Positions 15,090-24,300 of a stretch of DNA of 25,987 bases are shown piece after piece. The notes beneath the pieces were generated by a model. It did no database searches and was not told the DNA's origin. It was given only the letters and a program-made list of their open reading frames with translations. Each line of letters opens with the position of its first letter. Position 1 is the first letter of the stretch. The stretch is from Fibrobacter sp. UBA4309 (GTDB lineage Bacteria; Fibrobacterota; Fibrobacteria; Fibrobacterales; Fibrobacteraceae). The stretch is from the NCBI RefSeq assembly GCF_002395745.1, contig NZ_DGUN01000012.1, forward strand, positions 1-25,987, read 5' to 3'. A program made the translations under genes and the position numbers.

Positions 15090-17117
15090 ATGTATAACGA
15101 ATTTTTGAAAAAGTTTCTGCTCGGTTCTTCCGCCCTCCTGCTTGGAAATTTCGTGGCCTGTTCGGACGATTCAAACGAAAACTGGACTGTCGTAGAGAGC
15201 GCCTTCGAAATAGACGAGTCGGATTCCCTCTATTCCTGGTACCTGGATCAGGTGAGCCGTAACCCCGATGCCCTCAGCAGCAATGGGGGCTCCAGCGCTG
15301 CGGGCAAGTCCAGCAGTTCGGGCAGCGCGGACAACAATTCGAGCGGAAAAGTCAATAGCAGCTCGGTTGTCGGTTCCTCGAGCTCGGGCGACAAGCCGGC
15401 GAGCAGCGCAGTCGATGTCGATAGTGCCTATGCCGAGGCATCCAAGCTCCGCCTGTTGCCTCCGGCCGGTTTCTACAGCGAATTGACGATTCCGGTACCG
15501 GCGCCCCTGTATGGTGGCGTTATCCGCTGCACGTTCAACGGGGCGGAACCCACTGAAGACGCTGCGGAATTCACCGAACCCTACGAGCTAAAACGCAATA
15601 CCGTCGTGCGCTGTGCCGAATTTGCAGGCGATTCCGTGGCGCGCAAGTCCAGCCACACGTTCTTTATCAACGAAAACGTCGGCATGCCGGTGGTGTCTAT
15701 TAGTGTGGATCCCTACCTGATGTTCGATCCGCAGGCCGGATACTACAGCCAGGGCGTTCGTTCCTGTGCCGAACCGTGCCGCGAGGCGAACTACTGGTGG
15801 GATTTGGAATTGCCCGTGCATGTGGAGTTCTTCGAGAAGGGTAGCGCCTCTGCCAAGAAGGATTGGCAAATCGACGCCGGACTTTCCATCATTGGCCAGT
15901 GGAGCCGTTACAGGGCCAAGAAGTCCGTGGGTATCAAGATGAAGAGCGAATACCAGGACGGGCGTCTCAAGTACCCGATTTTCAAGACTAGGCCCGATGA
16001 CAACAAGTTCAAGGGATTCAACCTGCGTAACAACGGCAACCGCTTCGTGGGCGACTATATCGAGGATCCCGTGCTTTCGAGCCTCCTGGAAGGGAGCGGG
16101 GTAGATTACCAGAGAAGCCGCCAGGTGGTAGTGTTCTACAACGGAGAATATCACGGCATTTACGATTTGCGCGAGCGCCTGAACGAGCATTTCATCGAGA
16201 CGAACTACGGTATCGATTCCAAGCAGGTCAACATGGTGAAGCATATCAAGAACACCATTACAGCCAGCGGCGGAACCGTGGATTCGTACATGGAGCTGCT
16301 CGACTTGATTCACGCAAGCGATTTCTCTACGGACGCAGCCGCCTACAACAAGGTCACGACCATGATGGATGTCGGCAACTACGCCGACTACATGGCCGCC
16401 GAAATCTATTACCACAATGGAGACTGGCCCGACAACAACGTGCGCGCCTGGAATACGGCGGATAGGCCGTTCAAGTTCCTTGTCTTCGACCTGGACCACG
16501 GTTTCGGCTGGGACTGGGCGGTATCCGGATTCGAATACATGAACCACAACATGTTCAGCTGGATCAGGAGTGGCGGCACCAACAAGTGCAACGGTCAATA
16601 CTGCTTTGCCGAAATCTACATCAAGCTCAGCCAGAATGCCGATTTCAGGCGTCTCTTCGTCAACCATTCCGCGGTCATGCTCGACTACTACCTGACTTAC
16701 CAGAGGCTTGCCGAGGCGACGGACCTGATGACGTCCACTATTCCCGAATCCGAGATGGCGCGCGACATGCAGAAGTACCCGAGATACGAACATTCCTTCG
16801 ACATGACTGGCGCCACGCTGAAATCTTATGCGAGCACCAGGACGGCCAGGGTCCGCAACGAGTACCGCACGGAATTCGGCCTTGGCGAAGACATTGCCGT
16901 CACTATCGCTTCGCAGGGAATCGGTGACGTGCTGCTCGACGGCATGAAGCTCCCGAACAAGAACTACACCGGAAATTTCTTCGCCGGCAACCCCATGCTT
17001 CTTACGGCCGTGCCCGCAGAAGGCCGTGTTTTTGCGGGCTGGCTGGACGGCAACACGGAAAACCCGCGCCCCGTGCTGCCCGAAAACGGGGATTCGTTTG
17101 TCGCTGTTTTCAAGTAA
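15090..17117 (+). CDS. CotH-kinase-domain lipoprotein
   Basis: The product has 675 residues from ATG 15090. That start is preferred over GTG 15078 because AGGCGGA (15081-15087) precedes it and the signal peptide then has normal length. The lipobox is NFVA-C24, then SDDS. Residues 61-107 form a serine-rich linker. Residues about 139-192 resemble the chitobiase C-terminal-like beta domain (GGVIRCTFNGAEPT...NTVVRC). Residues about 200-590 match the CotH family (PF08757), with NLRNNGNRF, VVVFYNGEYHGIYDLRERL, HNGDWPDNN (442-450) and FDLDHGFGWD (466-475). CotH proteins are atypical kinases; spore-coat CotH phosphorylates a coat protein. Residues 600-675 form a small terminal domain ending AGWLDG...FVAVFK. 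An extracytoplasmic kinase or scaffold role is inferred. Confidence 0.9.
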   Translation: MYNEFLKKFLLGSSALLLGNFVACSDDSNENWTVVESAFEIDESDSLYSWYLDQVSRNPDALSSNGGSSAAGKSSSSGSADNNSSGKVNSSSVVGSSSSGDKPASSAVDVDSAYAEASKLRLLPPAGFYSELTIPVPAPLYGGVIRCTFNGAEPTEDAAEFTEPYELKRNTVVRCAEFAGDSVARKSSHTFFINENVGMPVVSISVDPYLMFDPQAGYYSQGVRSCAEPCREANYWWDLELPVHVEFFEKGSASAKKDWQIDAGLSIIGQWSRYRAKKSVGIKMKSEYQDGRLKYPIFKTRPDDNKFKGFNLRNNGNRFVGDYIEDPVLSSLLEGSGVDYQRSRQVVVFYNGEYHGIYDLRERLNEHFIETNYGIDSKQVNMVKHIKNTITASGGTVDSYMELLDLIHASDFSTDAAAYNKVTTMMDVGNYADYMAAEIYYHNGDWPDNNVRAWNTADRPFKFLVFDLDHGFGWDWAVSGFEYMNHNMFSWIRSGGTNKCNGQYCFAEIYIKLSQNADFRRLFVNHSAVMLDYYLTYQRLAEATDLMTSTIPESEMARDMQKYPRYEHSFDMTGATLKSYASTRTARVRNEYRTEFGLGEDIAVTIASQGIGDVLLDGMKLPNKNYTGNFFAGNPMLLTAVPAEGRVFAGWLDGNTENPRPVLPENGDSFVAVFK

Positions 17118-17146
17118 TTTGCCGAAAACGGCCTGAGAATCAGCAT

Positions 17147-17182
17147 TTCGCCGGTCATTGTTGACCGGCGAACTTGTTTTTT
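17147..17182 (+). terminator. Strong terminator after the PKD/CotH operon
   Basis: TTCGCCGGTCA (17147-17157) pairs exactly with TGACCGGCGAA (17162-17172) over the 4-base loop TTGT, then CTTGTTTTTT. The 11-bp GC-rich stem plus T-run makes this the clearest terminator in the window. A small GCCG-AAAA-CGGC hairpin (17121-17132) precedes it. Confidence 0.85.
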
Positions 17183-17209
17183 GGGCAAAAAAAATATATT
17201 CTTGATATA
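17181..17209 (+). promoter_or_regulatory. Candidate promoter of the histidine phosphatase lipoprotein gene
   Basis: TTGGGC at 17181-17186, a 17-base A-rich spacer and GATATA at 17204-17209, within a longer TATA-rich stretch to 17218. The start of transcription would lie about 20-25 bases before the ATG, leaving room for AAGAAGGG at 17226-17233. Confidence 0.35.
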
Positions 17210-17239
17210 AATATATATCGAGCATAAGAAGGGTTTGAG

Positions 17240-19291
17240 ATGTCGAAGTTTTGCTTTGGTAAATTCGGCGTGTTTTGCGCATTGGCTTTTTTGGCCTCGT
17301 GTGGTGATGACGGTTCCAGCAACGCGGATTCCCAGGACAACGTCGGGGAACTGCCGGAATCTGTCGACAGCTCCTTCGTGCTCCCACCCCGCCAGGATAC
17401 GCTCAGGGATACAGCAAGGACGCTGGATTCCTCGTGGGTGTTCCGCCTGGATACCAACAGGGTCATAGGTTACGATACGGTCGCGAAGGAGAAACACGAC
17501 ACTATTGCAAAGGTCGACCCGGATACCTCTACGGCCGCAGTCGATTCCACGATGCTCACGGATGTCTCGGTTTCGGGTTCGTTCGGTTACGGCATTCTCG
17601 ACAACAGGAACGGCGTTGCCGTGCAGTCGCTCGACGAGACTTTCAAGAAGGTCGTGGCCACGTTCCCCGCGAATGTTGCGGTGCAGGGCACCTATACGGT
17701 ACCCAAAGCGAATTTCCGCCCGCCGTATGCCAGGGCAATCTATTCCGGCACCGCGACCGACCTGGTCCATGGCAAAACGATGATGCTCAACGATACCTTG
17801 CGTGCGCTCGTGAGCGTGCAGGGCGGAGCAGGCCTGGCCAACATCAACGTGCTGACGTTCCTCAAGTCCGCGTACATGCAGTCCCAATTGCAATCGCCCG
17901 GCGCCGAAGCCGGACGCGCTTCCCAGACGGCGTCTTCTGCGGTCTGGAACATGTTCCATTTCGAGGCGGCGAACCTCGTCCATGTCGATTCCATCAAGTC
18001 CTTTGCCGATGGTGAGTCGGGCGCTGCGCTTCTGGCCGCGACTATCTTGATGCAGGCAGTCTCCGGTGATGCCGATGCCAACATCTGGAAGGTTGCCGCC
18101 GATTTCGAGGACGGCTCCTGGGACGACGATGCGGCCCGTGCGAAGGCCGCCGACTGGGCTCTCGGTGCCGATGCCGACAACGGATTTGTCGTGGTCCACA
18201 ATAACGTCGAAAAGCTCGGTCTTGCCGCGGTTCCCGATTTCGAAAAGTACCTGAGGATTTTCTACCAGACCGAACTCGGCATCCCCTCGTGTTCCGAGGC
18301 GAACGAAGGACAGATTGTCTACTCCACGAACGATGCGAGCCGTTTCTACGCGTCGCAATATTCCGATGTCTCGGTGACTGCGGACAGGTTCATCTGCGAT
18401 ACCGAAGCGGGCGGCTGGCAGTTGGCCCTGGACAGGGAGAAGGATACCTACGAGATGGGGAAGGGGAGCTCCGGCGAAATCCGCCAGGGACGCATCAATG
18501 CGGGAATCCTCTACCGTTACAACGCGACAAGCGGCAACTGGCGCGCAGTTTCTTCGGCTGTCGATATCAATGCCTACTTTGTCGAAAAGTCCAACATCAC
18601 CGACTTTGTCGACGTGAAAGAAGTGTACGAAAGCGTCAAGGACGACGAACGGGTCATCTTCTTGTTGCGTCACGGCGAACGCGACAAGGACGCCACGAGC
18701 AAGAACAGCGGGCTTACCAAGGCCGGTATCGATTCGGCGAAATCCATGGGTGCCAAGCTTACCAAGTTCGATGAACCGATGAGGCTCGGCGCCTCCGAAT
18801 TCTACCGTGCGCAGCAGACCGTAATCGCCATAGCCCAAGGCCGCGGGCAGGATACGACTGTCGCAGACACCTTCCCCGAACTGAACGACGACTGGTACAT
18901 GATCGACAGGTCGCTTGTGAACCAGGCGGAATCCGAAGCCGGCGGCGGCTGGGAGGCGACTTCGTACTATACCTATACCGGGAGGTATTCCGGTGACACG
19001 GCGAAAATCCAGGCTTACTATAACTTGGAAGAGCGTTCCGCCGAACTGATTGAAATCTTGCTCAACAAGTATGAGAACGAACCCGACAGGTTCATCATGC
19101 TCAGTTCGCACGACAAGCTCATGGTCCCGTTCGTGGCCTACTGCTCGAAGCTCCGAATCAACATGAACATAAAAAAGGGCGGTACCTGGATAAATTATCT
19201 CGCCGGTATCGCCATTATCTGGGACAAGTCAGGAAATAGGCGCTATGTGGCCTTCAAGGGCCTCAAGAACGCCTATTTCCAGGGTTGGTAA
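17240..19291 (+). CDS. Lipoprotein with C-terminal histidine phosphatase domain
   Basis: The product has 683 residues. The leader ends in FLAS-C21, then GDDGSS. AAGAAGGG lies 6 bases before ATG. Residues about 105-345 form a region I do not recognise (SVSGSFGYGILDN...). Residues 350-393 hold a cysteine-pair motif (SCSEANEGQIVY...FICDTEAGGWQ). Residues about 460-683 form a histidine phosphatase (phosphoglycerate mutase-like) domain with FLLRHGERD (R477, H478), FYRAQQT (R523) and SSHDK (H624), so the core catalytic residues look intact. The substrate is unknown; the domain would act outside the cytoplasm. It has its own candidate promoter after a strong terminator. Its stop overlaps the convergent glycoside hydrolase by 19 bases. 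Confidence 0.88.
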   Translation: MSKFCFGKFGVFCALAFLASCGDDGSSNADSQDNVGELPESVDSSFVLPPRQDTLRDTARTLDSSWVFRLDTNRVIGYDTVAKEKHDTIAKVDPDTSTAAVDSTMLTDVSVSGSFGYGILDNRNGVAVQSLDETFKKVVATFPANVAVQGTYTVPKANFRPPYARAIYSGTATDLVHGKTMMLNDTLRALVSVQGGAGLANINVLTFLKSAYMQSQLQSPGAEAGRASQTASSAVWNMFHFEAANLVHVDSIKSFADGESGAALLAATILMQAVSGDADANIWKVAADFEDGSWDDDAARAKAADWALGADADNGFVVVHNNVEKLGLAAVPDFEKYLRIFYQTELGIPSCSEANEGQIVYSTNDASRFYASQYSDVSVTADRFICDTEAGGWQLALDREKDTYEMGKGSSGEIRQGRINAGILYRYNATSGNWRAVSSAVDINAYFVEKSNITDFVDVKEVYESVKDDERVIFLLRHGERDKDATSKNSGLTKAGIDSAKSMGAKLTKFDEPMRLGASEFYRAQQTVIAIAQGRGQDTTVADTFPELNDDWYMIDRSLVNQAESEAGGGWEATSYYTYTGRYSGDTAKIQAYYNLEERSAELIEILLNKYENEPDRFIMLSSHDKLMVPFVAYCSKLRINMNIKKGGTWINYLAGIAIIWDKSGNRRYVAFKGLKNAYFQGW

Positions 19292-21111
19292 TTCTTTACG
19301 GTGCGGCCCTTGAGGTCGTACAGGTGGAACTTCTTTACATCCGGTACGGGACCAAGCTTGCGCGTCGCCTTGATAAGCGTTGTCGTTGTCGGGTCCACAA
19401 AGTCCAGCCAGTCGATGTTTACGTAGTTGCCCACGATTTCCAGCTTGAGCACGTGTTCGCCCGCGTCGAGCTGAACCTTGCCGGCTTCTAGGGTAGAGTA
19501 TGTTTCCCAGTCGGCGCCTTGCGGGAACACGATATCGTCCTTGACGGCCTTGTCGTCTACGTACAGCTTGATTCCCGTATTCTCCGAAGAAGTCGCGTAA
19601 CGGATGTTCAGCGCGTAGTCCTGCGCCTGGGCGACCTTCACCGTGTATTCCAGCCATTCGCCCTCTTGCGTGTAGCCGATGGCGTAGCCGTTGTCCGCCT
19701 TTACGATATCCACGGCGTCTTCGCGGTATTCGCCACCCTTGTTGTCGTCGTCCATGTCGAGGTAGGCCTTGCCCGAACCGCCCACATCGTAGTTTTCAAC
19801 TTCAATCTTGCCCGGAATGGCTGTGGCGGCATCCTTGTAGGGAGCCTGCGGGATAATGGGCGTGACGTTGATATGGTAGCCGTACTTGGTGTTCGCGATG
19901 TTCACCGGCACCGTAATCTTTCCGTCGCTTACATCGTATTCCTTGCTCGATACGGGCGTCGTCGAAGGCACGGCCTTGTCCTTGTTTTCCCACACGACGT
20001 ATTCCACGTCTACGTTCACCTTGTTGCCGAATGCGGCCGGGATTCCCGAGATGTTCACGTTCACATCGCCCTTGGTGTTACCGCCGAGCACGATGCTCGC
20101 AAAGCCTTTCTTCTTGTCGAGGGCGGCAAAGCCGTCTACGCCGTCGCTCTTGTCGTTGGGCGGGGTGACTTTTGCCATGTAGCCGCTCATGTCGCCGTAC
20201 CACTTGTACAGCCACCAGCCGCCACCGCGCTCGTTATTGGAGGTAAGGAGACTGCCGAGACGCCCCGGAAGCGGTACGAACCACCAGGAAATCATCGCGC
20301 TCTCGACGCCATAGCGTTCGAACTTGGCAATAAATGGCACCGATACGCCCGGGCAGCCTTCCTCGGAATGTTCCTCGGAGGAATACTCGTTGATACTGAA
20401 GGGGCGCGGCGACACGCCGTACTTCTTCTCGATACCGCGGTAGCTTTCGACAGTGTTCACGAAGTTCGCGCTACCCCACTGGTGCCAGCTGATTACGTCG
20501 GGCATGCAGTTGTTCTGGGAGCAGTACTTCACGAAGGCGTCCATGCGCGAGGAACTGTAGTACGAATACGAGGGGCCGATAATCTTTGCGCCGGGGTCCA
20601 TCTGACGAATCAAATCGTAAGTCTGCTTCCAGAGCACCGAATTGAAGTCGCCGTTCTCGTTTTTCCAGGTACCGTCCGGCTCGTTCCAGATTTCGTAGCC
20701 GTCAAAGTTCTTGTTGTTCGATTTGAGCTTGTCGTTGATTACGGATGTCACCTCGTTTTTCCAGTGGTTCATGTTCTGGAACTTGTAGGGCCAGCCGGGC
20801 AGGACGTCGGCAAGGCGAATCTGGATCTTGGCGCCGATGCTTTCGACACGGGGGGCGACGAGGAAGGCTCCGCCGATTCCCTGCTGGCGGCCACTGCCGC
20901 TACGGGCGGGCGAGAGGAATACGTTCGGCTTGAGCGGGGCAACGTCTTTCTCGATATTGCTCGGGAGCGTCTCGGTGAGTCCGTAGAGCGACCCCGTGGC
21001 CACGTGGGTTACAGGCTTGATGCTGTCGCCAAGGCTTACGTTCAGGTTTACTGCCGCCCCCGAAAGGGAGGCTGCCGCCAGGATGGCTACAAAACAGGCT
21101 GTCTTTCTCAT
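19273..21111 (-). CDS. Secreted glycoside hydrolase (clan GH-A-like) with C-terminal CBM6
   Basis: The product has 612 residues from the ATG at 21111, supported by GGAG on this strand and by a clean signal peptide starting MRKTACFVAILAAASLSGAA. The same frame runs open to 21288, but that extension would place the signal peptide internally. Residues about 30-420 form a TIM-barrel-like hydrolase. GYEIWNEPDG contains the predicted acid/base E144, and FSINEYSSEE the predicted nucleophile E242. This layout is typical of clan GH-A, but I cannot assign the family with confidence; GH39-like is one option. Residues 434-572 form a CBM6 (PGKIEVENYDVGG, GEWLEYTVKV, VNIDWLDFVD), typically a hemicellulose or glucan binder. 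The tail HLYDLKGRTVKNYQPWK resembles C-terminal sorting tails. It is expected to act on plant cell wall polysaccharide. Confidence 0.88.
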   Translation of the reverse strand: MRKTACFVAILAAASLSGAAVNLNVSLGDSIKPVTHVATGSLYGLTETLPSNIEKDVAPLKPNVFLSPARSGSGRQQGIGGAFLVAPRVESIGAKIQIRLADVLPGWPYKFQNMNHWKNEVTSVINDKLKSNNKNFDGYEIWNEPDGTWKNENGDFNSVLWKQTYDLIRQMDPGAKIIGPSYSYYSSSRMDAFVKYCSQNNCMPDVISWHQWGSANFVNTVESYRGIEKKYGVSPRPFSINEYSSEEHSEEGCPGVSVPFIAKFERYGVESAMISWWFVPLPGRLGSLLTSNNERGGGWWLYKWYGDMSGYMAKVTPPNDKSDGVDGFAALDKKKGFASIVLGGNTKGDVNVNISGIPAAFGNKVNVDVEYVVWENKDKAVPSTTPVSSKEYDVSDGKITVPVNIANTKYGYHINVTPIIPQAPYKDAATAIPGKIEVENYDVGGSGKAYLDMDDDNKGGEYREDAVDIVKADNGYAIGYTQEGEWLEYTVKVAQAQDYALNIRYATSSENTGIKLYVDDKAVKDDIVFPQGADWETYSTLEAGKVQLDAGEHVLKLEIVGNYVNIDWLDFVDPTTTTLIKATRKLGPVPDVKKFHLYDLKGRTVKNYQPWK

Positions 21112-21142
21112 AAACATCTCCATATTAACCATCAATGAAAAT

Positions 21143-21164
21143 ACCCTCTTTTTGAGGGTTTTTT
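21143..21164 (+). terminator. Terminator-like hairpin upstream of the glycoside hydrolase gene
   Basis: ACCCTC (21143-21148) pairs with GAGGGT (21154-21159) over TTTTT, followed by six T on the plus strand. It lies in the divergent region, only about 32 bases before the minus-strand ATG. As a plus-strand terminator it would stop reading toward the GLUG gene; on the minus strand it would form a leader hairpin with a weaker T-rich tail. Confidence 0.5.
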
Positions 21165-21255
21165 GGGGCGTTTTTGCCGATTCCTTTGTCAGATTTGCAA
21201 AGGGGCTGGCGGCGAAGACTGGCCGTGGTGTGATGCTCGTCAACATGTGGCCGGC

Positions 21256-21266
21256 GGGGGGGGGGG
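21256..21266. repeat. Run of eleven G in the divergent intergenic region
   Basis: An uninterrupted G11 (C11 on the minus strand) lies 145 bases upstream of the glycoside hydrolase start and 104 bases upstream of the GLUG protein start. Such tracts are prone to slippage and could also be a sequencing artefact. Confidence 0.7.
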
Positions 21267-21295
21267 CGATTTTTGCCCGGAAACGCACTAAGGTA

Positions 21296-21353
21296 TTGAA
21301 AAGTTTACATTGATTATTTATTTTTTGATGGATTTTTTAACGCCGAAAAGGCG
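21296..21353 (+). promoter_or_regulatory. Candidate promoter and leader hairpin of the GLUG protein gene
   Basis: TTGAAA at 21296-21301, a 17-base spacer and TATTTT at 21319-21324. The predicted leader holds a small hairpin CGCC-GAAAA-GGCG (21341-21353) followed by GAAGG, a likely ribosome site, before ATG 21370. Confidence 0.35.
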
Positions 21354-21369
21354 AAGGTATGGGAAATAT

Positions 21370-24300
21370 ATGCTAAAAAAAATAAGCTCTCTTTCCATTG
21401 CGATTCTTGCCGCCGTGAACGCTCTTGCCGCCGATGTGTGGGATGGTTCCGTTGCGACAGCGTTCACTGCCGGTAAAGGTACGGTGGCCGAACCCTACCA
21501 GATTTCCAATGGAGCAGAGCTTGCCCTGTTCGCTCAGAAGGTTTCAGAAGGCGATACCGCGTTGAGCGCCGTCCTTACGGACGATATCTACCTGAACGAG
21601 GGCTCCGAAAACTACGCCAGTTGGGGAGAAACTCCGCCGGCGAATGCATGGCCCAGCCCGATTGGTTCTACACAGCATAGGTTCGAGGGCGTTTTTGACG
21701 GTAAGGGCCATAAGGTTTATGGTGCCTACCAGGTTCATGAATTGACCAATACGTTGACCGGCTATGGTTTCTTCGGTGTCGTAGGGGATTCCGCTACTAT
21801 CAAGAATCTGGCTGTTGAACATTCCTATGTTCAAATGACTGCAGAAGTCAATGAGTCTTCGGCTGCAAAGAACCCGCATGTCGGTGTAATTATTGGCGCG
21901 GCTGCTGGCGGACATTATACGAACTTGTCGGCGAGCGGTGTCGTCAAGGTTAGTTCAAAAGTGACTGCGACATCGGGAACCTTCTATTCAGAAAACGGAT
22001 GTATTGCCGGTTACCTGTCTAAAAAGTTTATCATTGTGAATGCCGCCGCCAATTGCCAGATTGAATCCTCCTTGGAAGCTTCTGCGGCAATTTCTCTTCA
22101 CCACAGCTTGGGTGGGTTAGTAGGAAAAATCCAGGGTACCGGTTTTATTGAAAACGTTTATTCCAGGAGCTCGGTAAAGAACACTTCTCCCAAAGCGACT
22201 TCGGGCGAACATTTTGGCGGATTGATTGGCCATCTTCAGAATGCTACAGATACCCTTTATAATGCCTATTACGACATTTCTGTAATTGGTTCCGAAAACT
22301 TTCCTACTGCGGCTACGGGAACATCTTCTGCAGTTACAAAGAATGTGTCTAGCAGGACTTCTGCCAAAATGAAGAACGAAGAGTTCTCGAATTTACTTGG
22401 CCCTGCATTTACCTACACGGCGACTGCAAATGGAGGATATCCGCAGCCTGTCGTATTTGAAGGGGCTGCGGCCTTTGACGGCGGAAACGGCACCGAAGAG
22501 AGCCCGTACCTGATCGGTTCTGCAAAGGCCCTGCGTGCAGTTTCGGGCCTTGTGAACGGCATGAATGCCGAATATGGCGACAAGCATTACAAGATGACCG
22601 CCGACGTGGAACTGAACGAAGATTCCGAAACTTACAAGAGCTGGGAAACGACTCCTCCGGAATTCAGCTGGTTCCAGATTGGTAGGGAATACCATAGGAA
22701 TGTAGCCTTTAACGCAGACTGCGGTGCTGCCGGTGTATCGGCTTGTTCAAATAATATTTTCTCGGGAGTTTTTGATGGATCTCACCATAGTATCAAGGGC
22801 CTGTTCATTAGCGACACGACAAATCATAGTCAGGGAGGCCTATTCTATGTAGTAAGTGACGCAACTATTAAGAATCTTGGTGTAGTTAATTCCTTTGTGA
22901 ATGTTAAGGGCCGCGCTTCGGGCTTTGTAGGAATTGCCAGTAAAACGAAAATAGATAGTTGTTTCAATGGTGCTGAAATCCGTAGCATTTCGCAGGATAA
23001 TGGTGGCATTGCTGCTGCTTTGTTCGGTTCAGAAGTGTCGAATAGCTACAACACAGGGAATATCAAAGTCTCATTTAAAAATGCAAATGCATGGAGCACG
23101 GGTGGTGTTGTTGGAGAAATGTTTTGGGAAAGTAAAATTGTTAATTGCTGGAACAGTGGATCTATTACGGGCGTACAAACCAATGTAGGCGGTGTTGCGG
23201 GAGCTGCGGATTCTTCGACTCTTCTCAATGTTTACAACAGGGGATCTGTTGCATCGGATAGTGTAACAGGTGGCGTTGTTGGCTTGTTGCGGTTCTCTTC
23301 TACCATGAAGGGAGCGTACAGTACCGGTACGGTTTCTTCCAAGGTTGCGGCAAAGCGCGGTGGAGTTATTGGCCAAATGCAAGAGCGTACTTCCCCCAAG
23401 GTCCGCAACATTGTCTCTGATTGTTACTACAATTCTCAGACTATCGGAACATCGAATGCGCCTACGGCAGCTATCGGCACTACGGCCGGCACGGTGACGA
23501 ATACGTCTGCCTTGCCGACGGCGACAATGACTACGGGCCGCTTTGCGATTATGCTCGGCAACGCCTATAAGCAGGACGATGCCGTGAATGACGGCTACCC
23601 GACCTTCCTTGCCGAAGGCGAAACTTATGGCGTCAAGGATATCTTTGCCGGCGGCGACGGTTCCGAAAACAATCCGTTCCAGATTGCAACGGCGACACAG
23701 CTGCGCAACATGGAATACCTGGTGAACAAGAAGAACAGCGAATACGGCGCTAGCCATTACAAACTGATTGCCGATATCTTGCTCAATGATAATACTGCAA
23801 ACTATACGACATGGAATACGACGGCTCCTGCAAATGCCTGGACGCCGATGGGTTCCGATACAACGGTTTCTTTCAAGGGCGTATTCGATGGTGGAAATTA
23901 CTCGATTAGCGGCATTTATTCCAATGCGAAGTTTAGTGGCTTGTTCGGTGTCGTTGATGCGGGCGCCGTTGTCAAGAATGTGACCATAAAGGAGTCTCTC
24001 TTGAAAACGACAAATCGCTCTGGCATGGTCGGCAGTGTTGCCGGTTACAGCAAGAGTGCTACAATTGAAAATGTCTCAAATGAAGGTAATGTATTTGCTC
24101 TGTATGCTGCTAGTGTAGGATACGATACGCTCAGCTCTGTTGGCGGAATTGTTGGCCGCATGAACGGAGGACTTCTGAAAGATGTTTCCAACAAGGGTAG
24201 TGTTGAGGGCAAAGGAACGGCCTTAAAGTCAAAAGTCAGCAAGACGCTTTCTAATTCGGCAGGGATTAGCGTTGGTGGAATTGCGGGTGTTAATGATTTG

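Noticed and set aside
15588..17387. Minus-strand ORF of 599 codons over the CotH gene
   Set aside because: It is antisense to the CotH domain and runs through the intergenic terminator; its composition is of shadow type.
16964..19111. Minus-strand ORF of 715 codons over the phosphatase gene
   Set aside because: It spans the strong terminator and promoter region at 17147-17239 and lies antisense to a protein with a lipobox and intact catalytic motifs. No recognisable domain was seen.
19519..21138. Plus-strand ORF of 539 codons over the glycoside hydrolase
   Set aside because: It is opposite a well-supported hydrolase with CBM6; the translation is Val/His/Arg-rich without motifs.
21112..21288. 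N-terminal extension of the glycoside hydrolase to 21288
   Set aside because: It would put 59 residues before a normal signal peptide and translate the C11 tract; the start at 21111 has a GGAG ribosome site and a clean leader.
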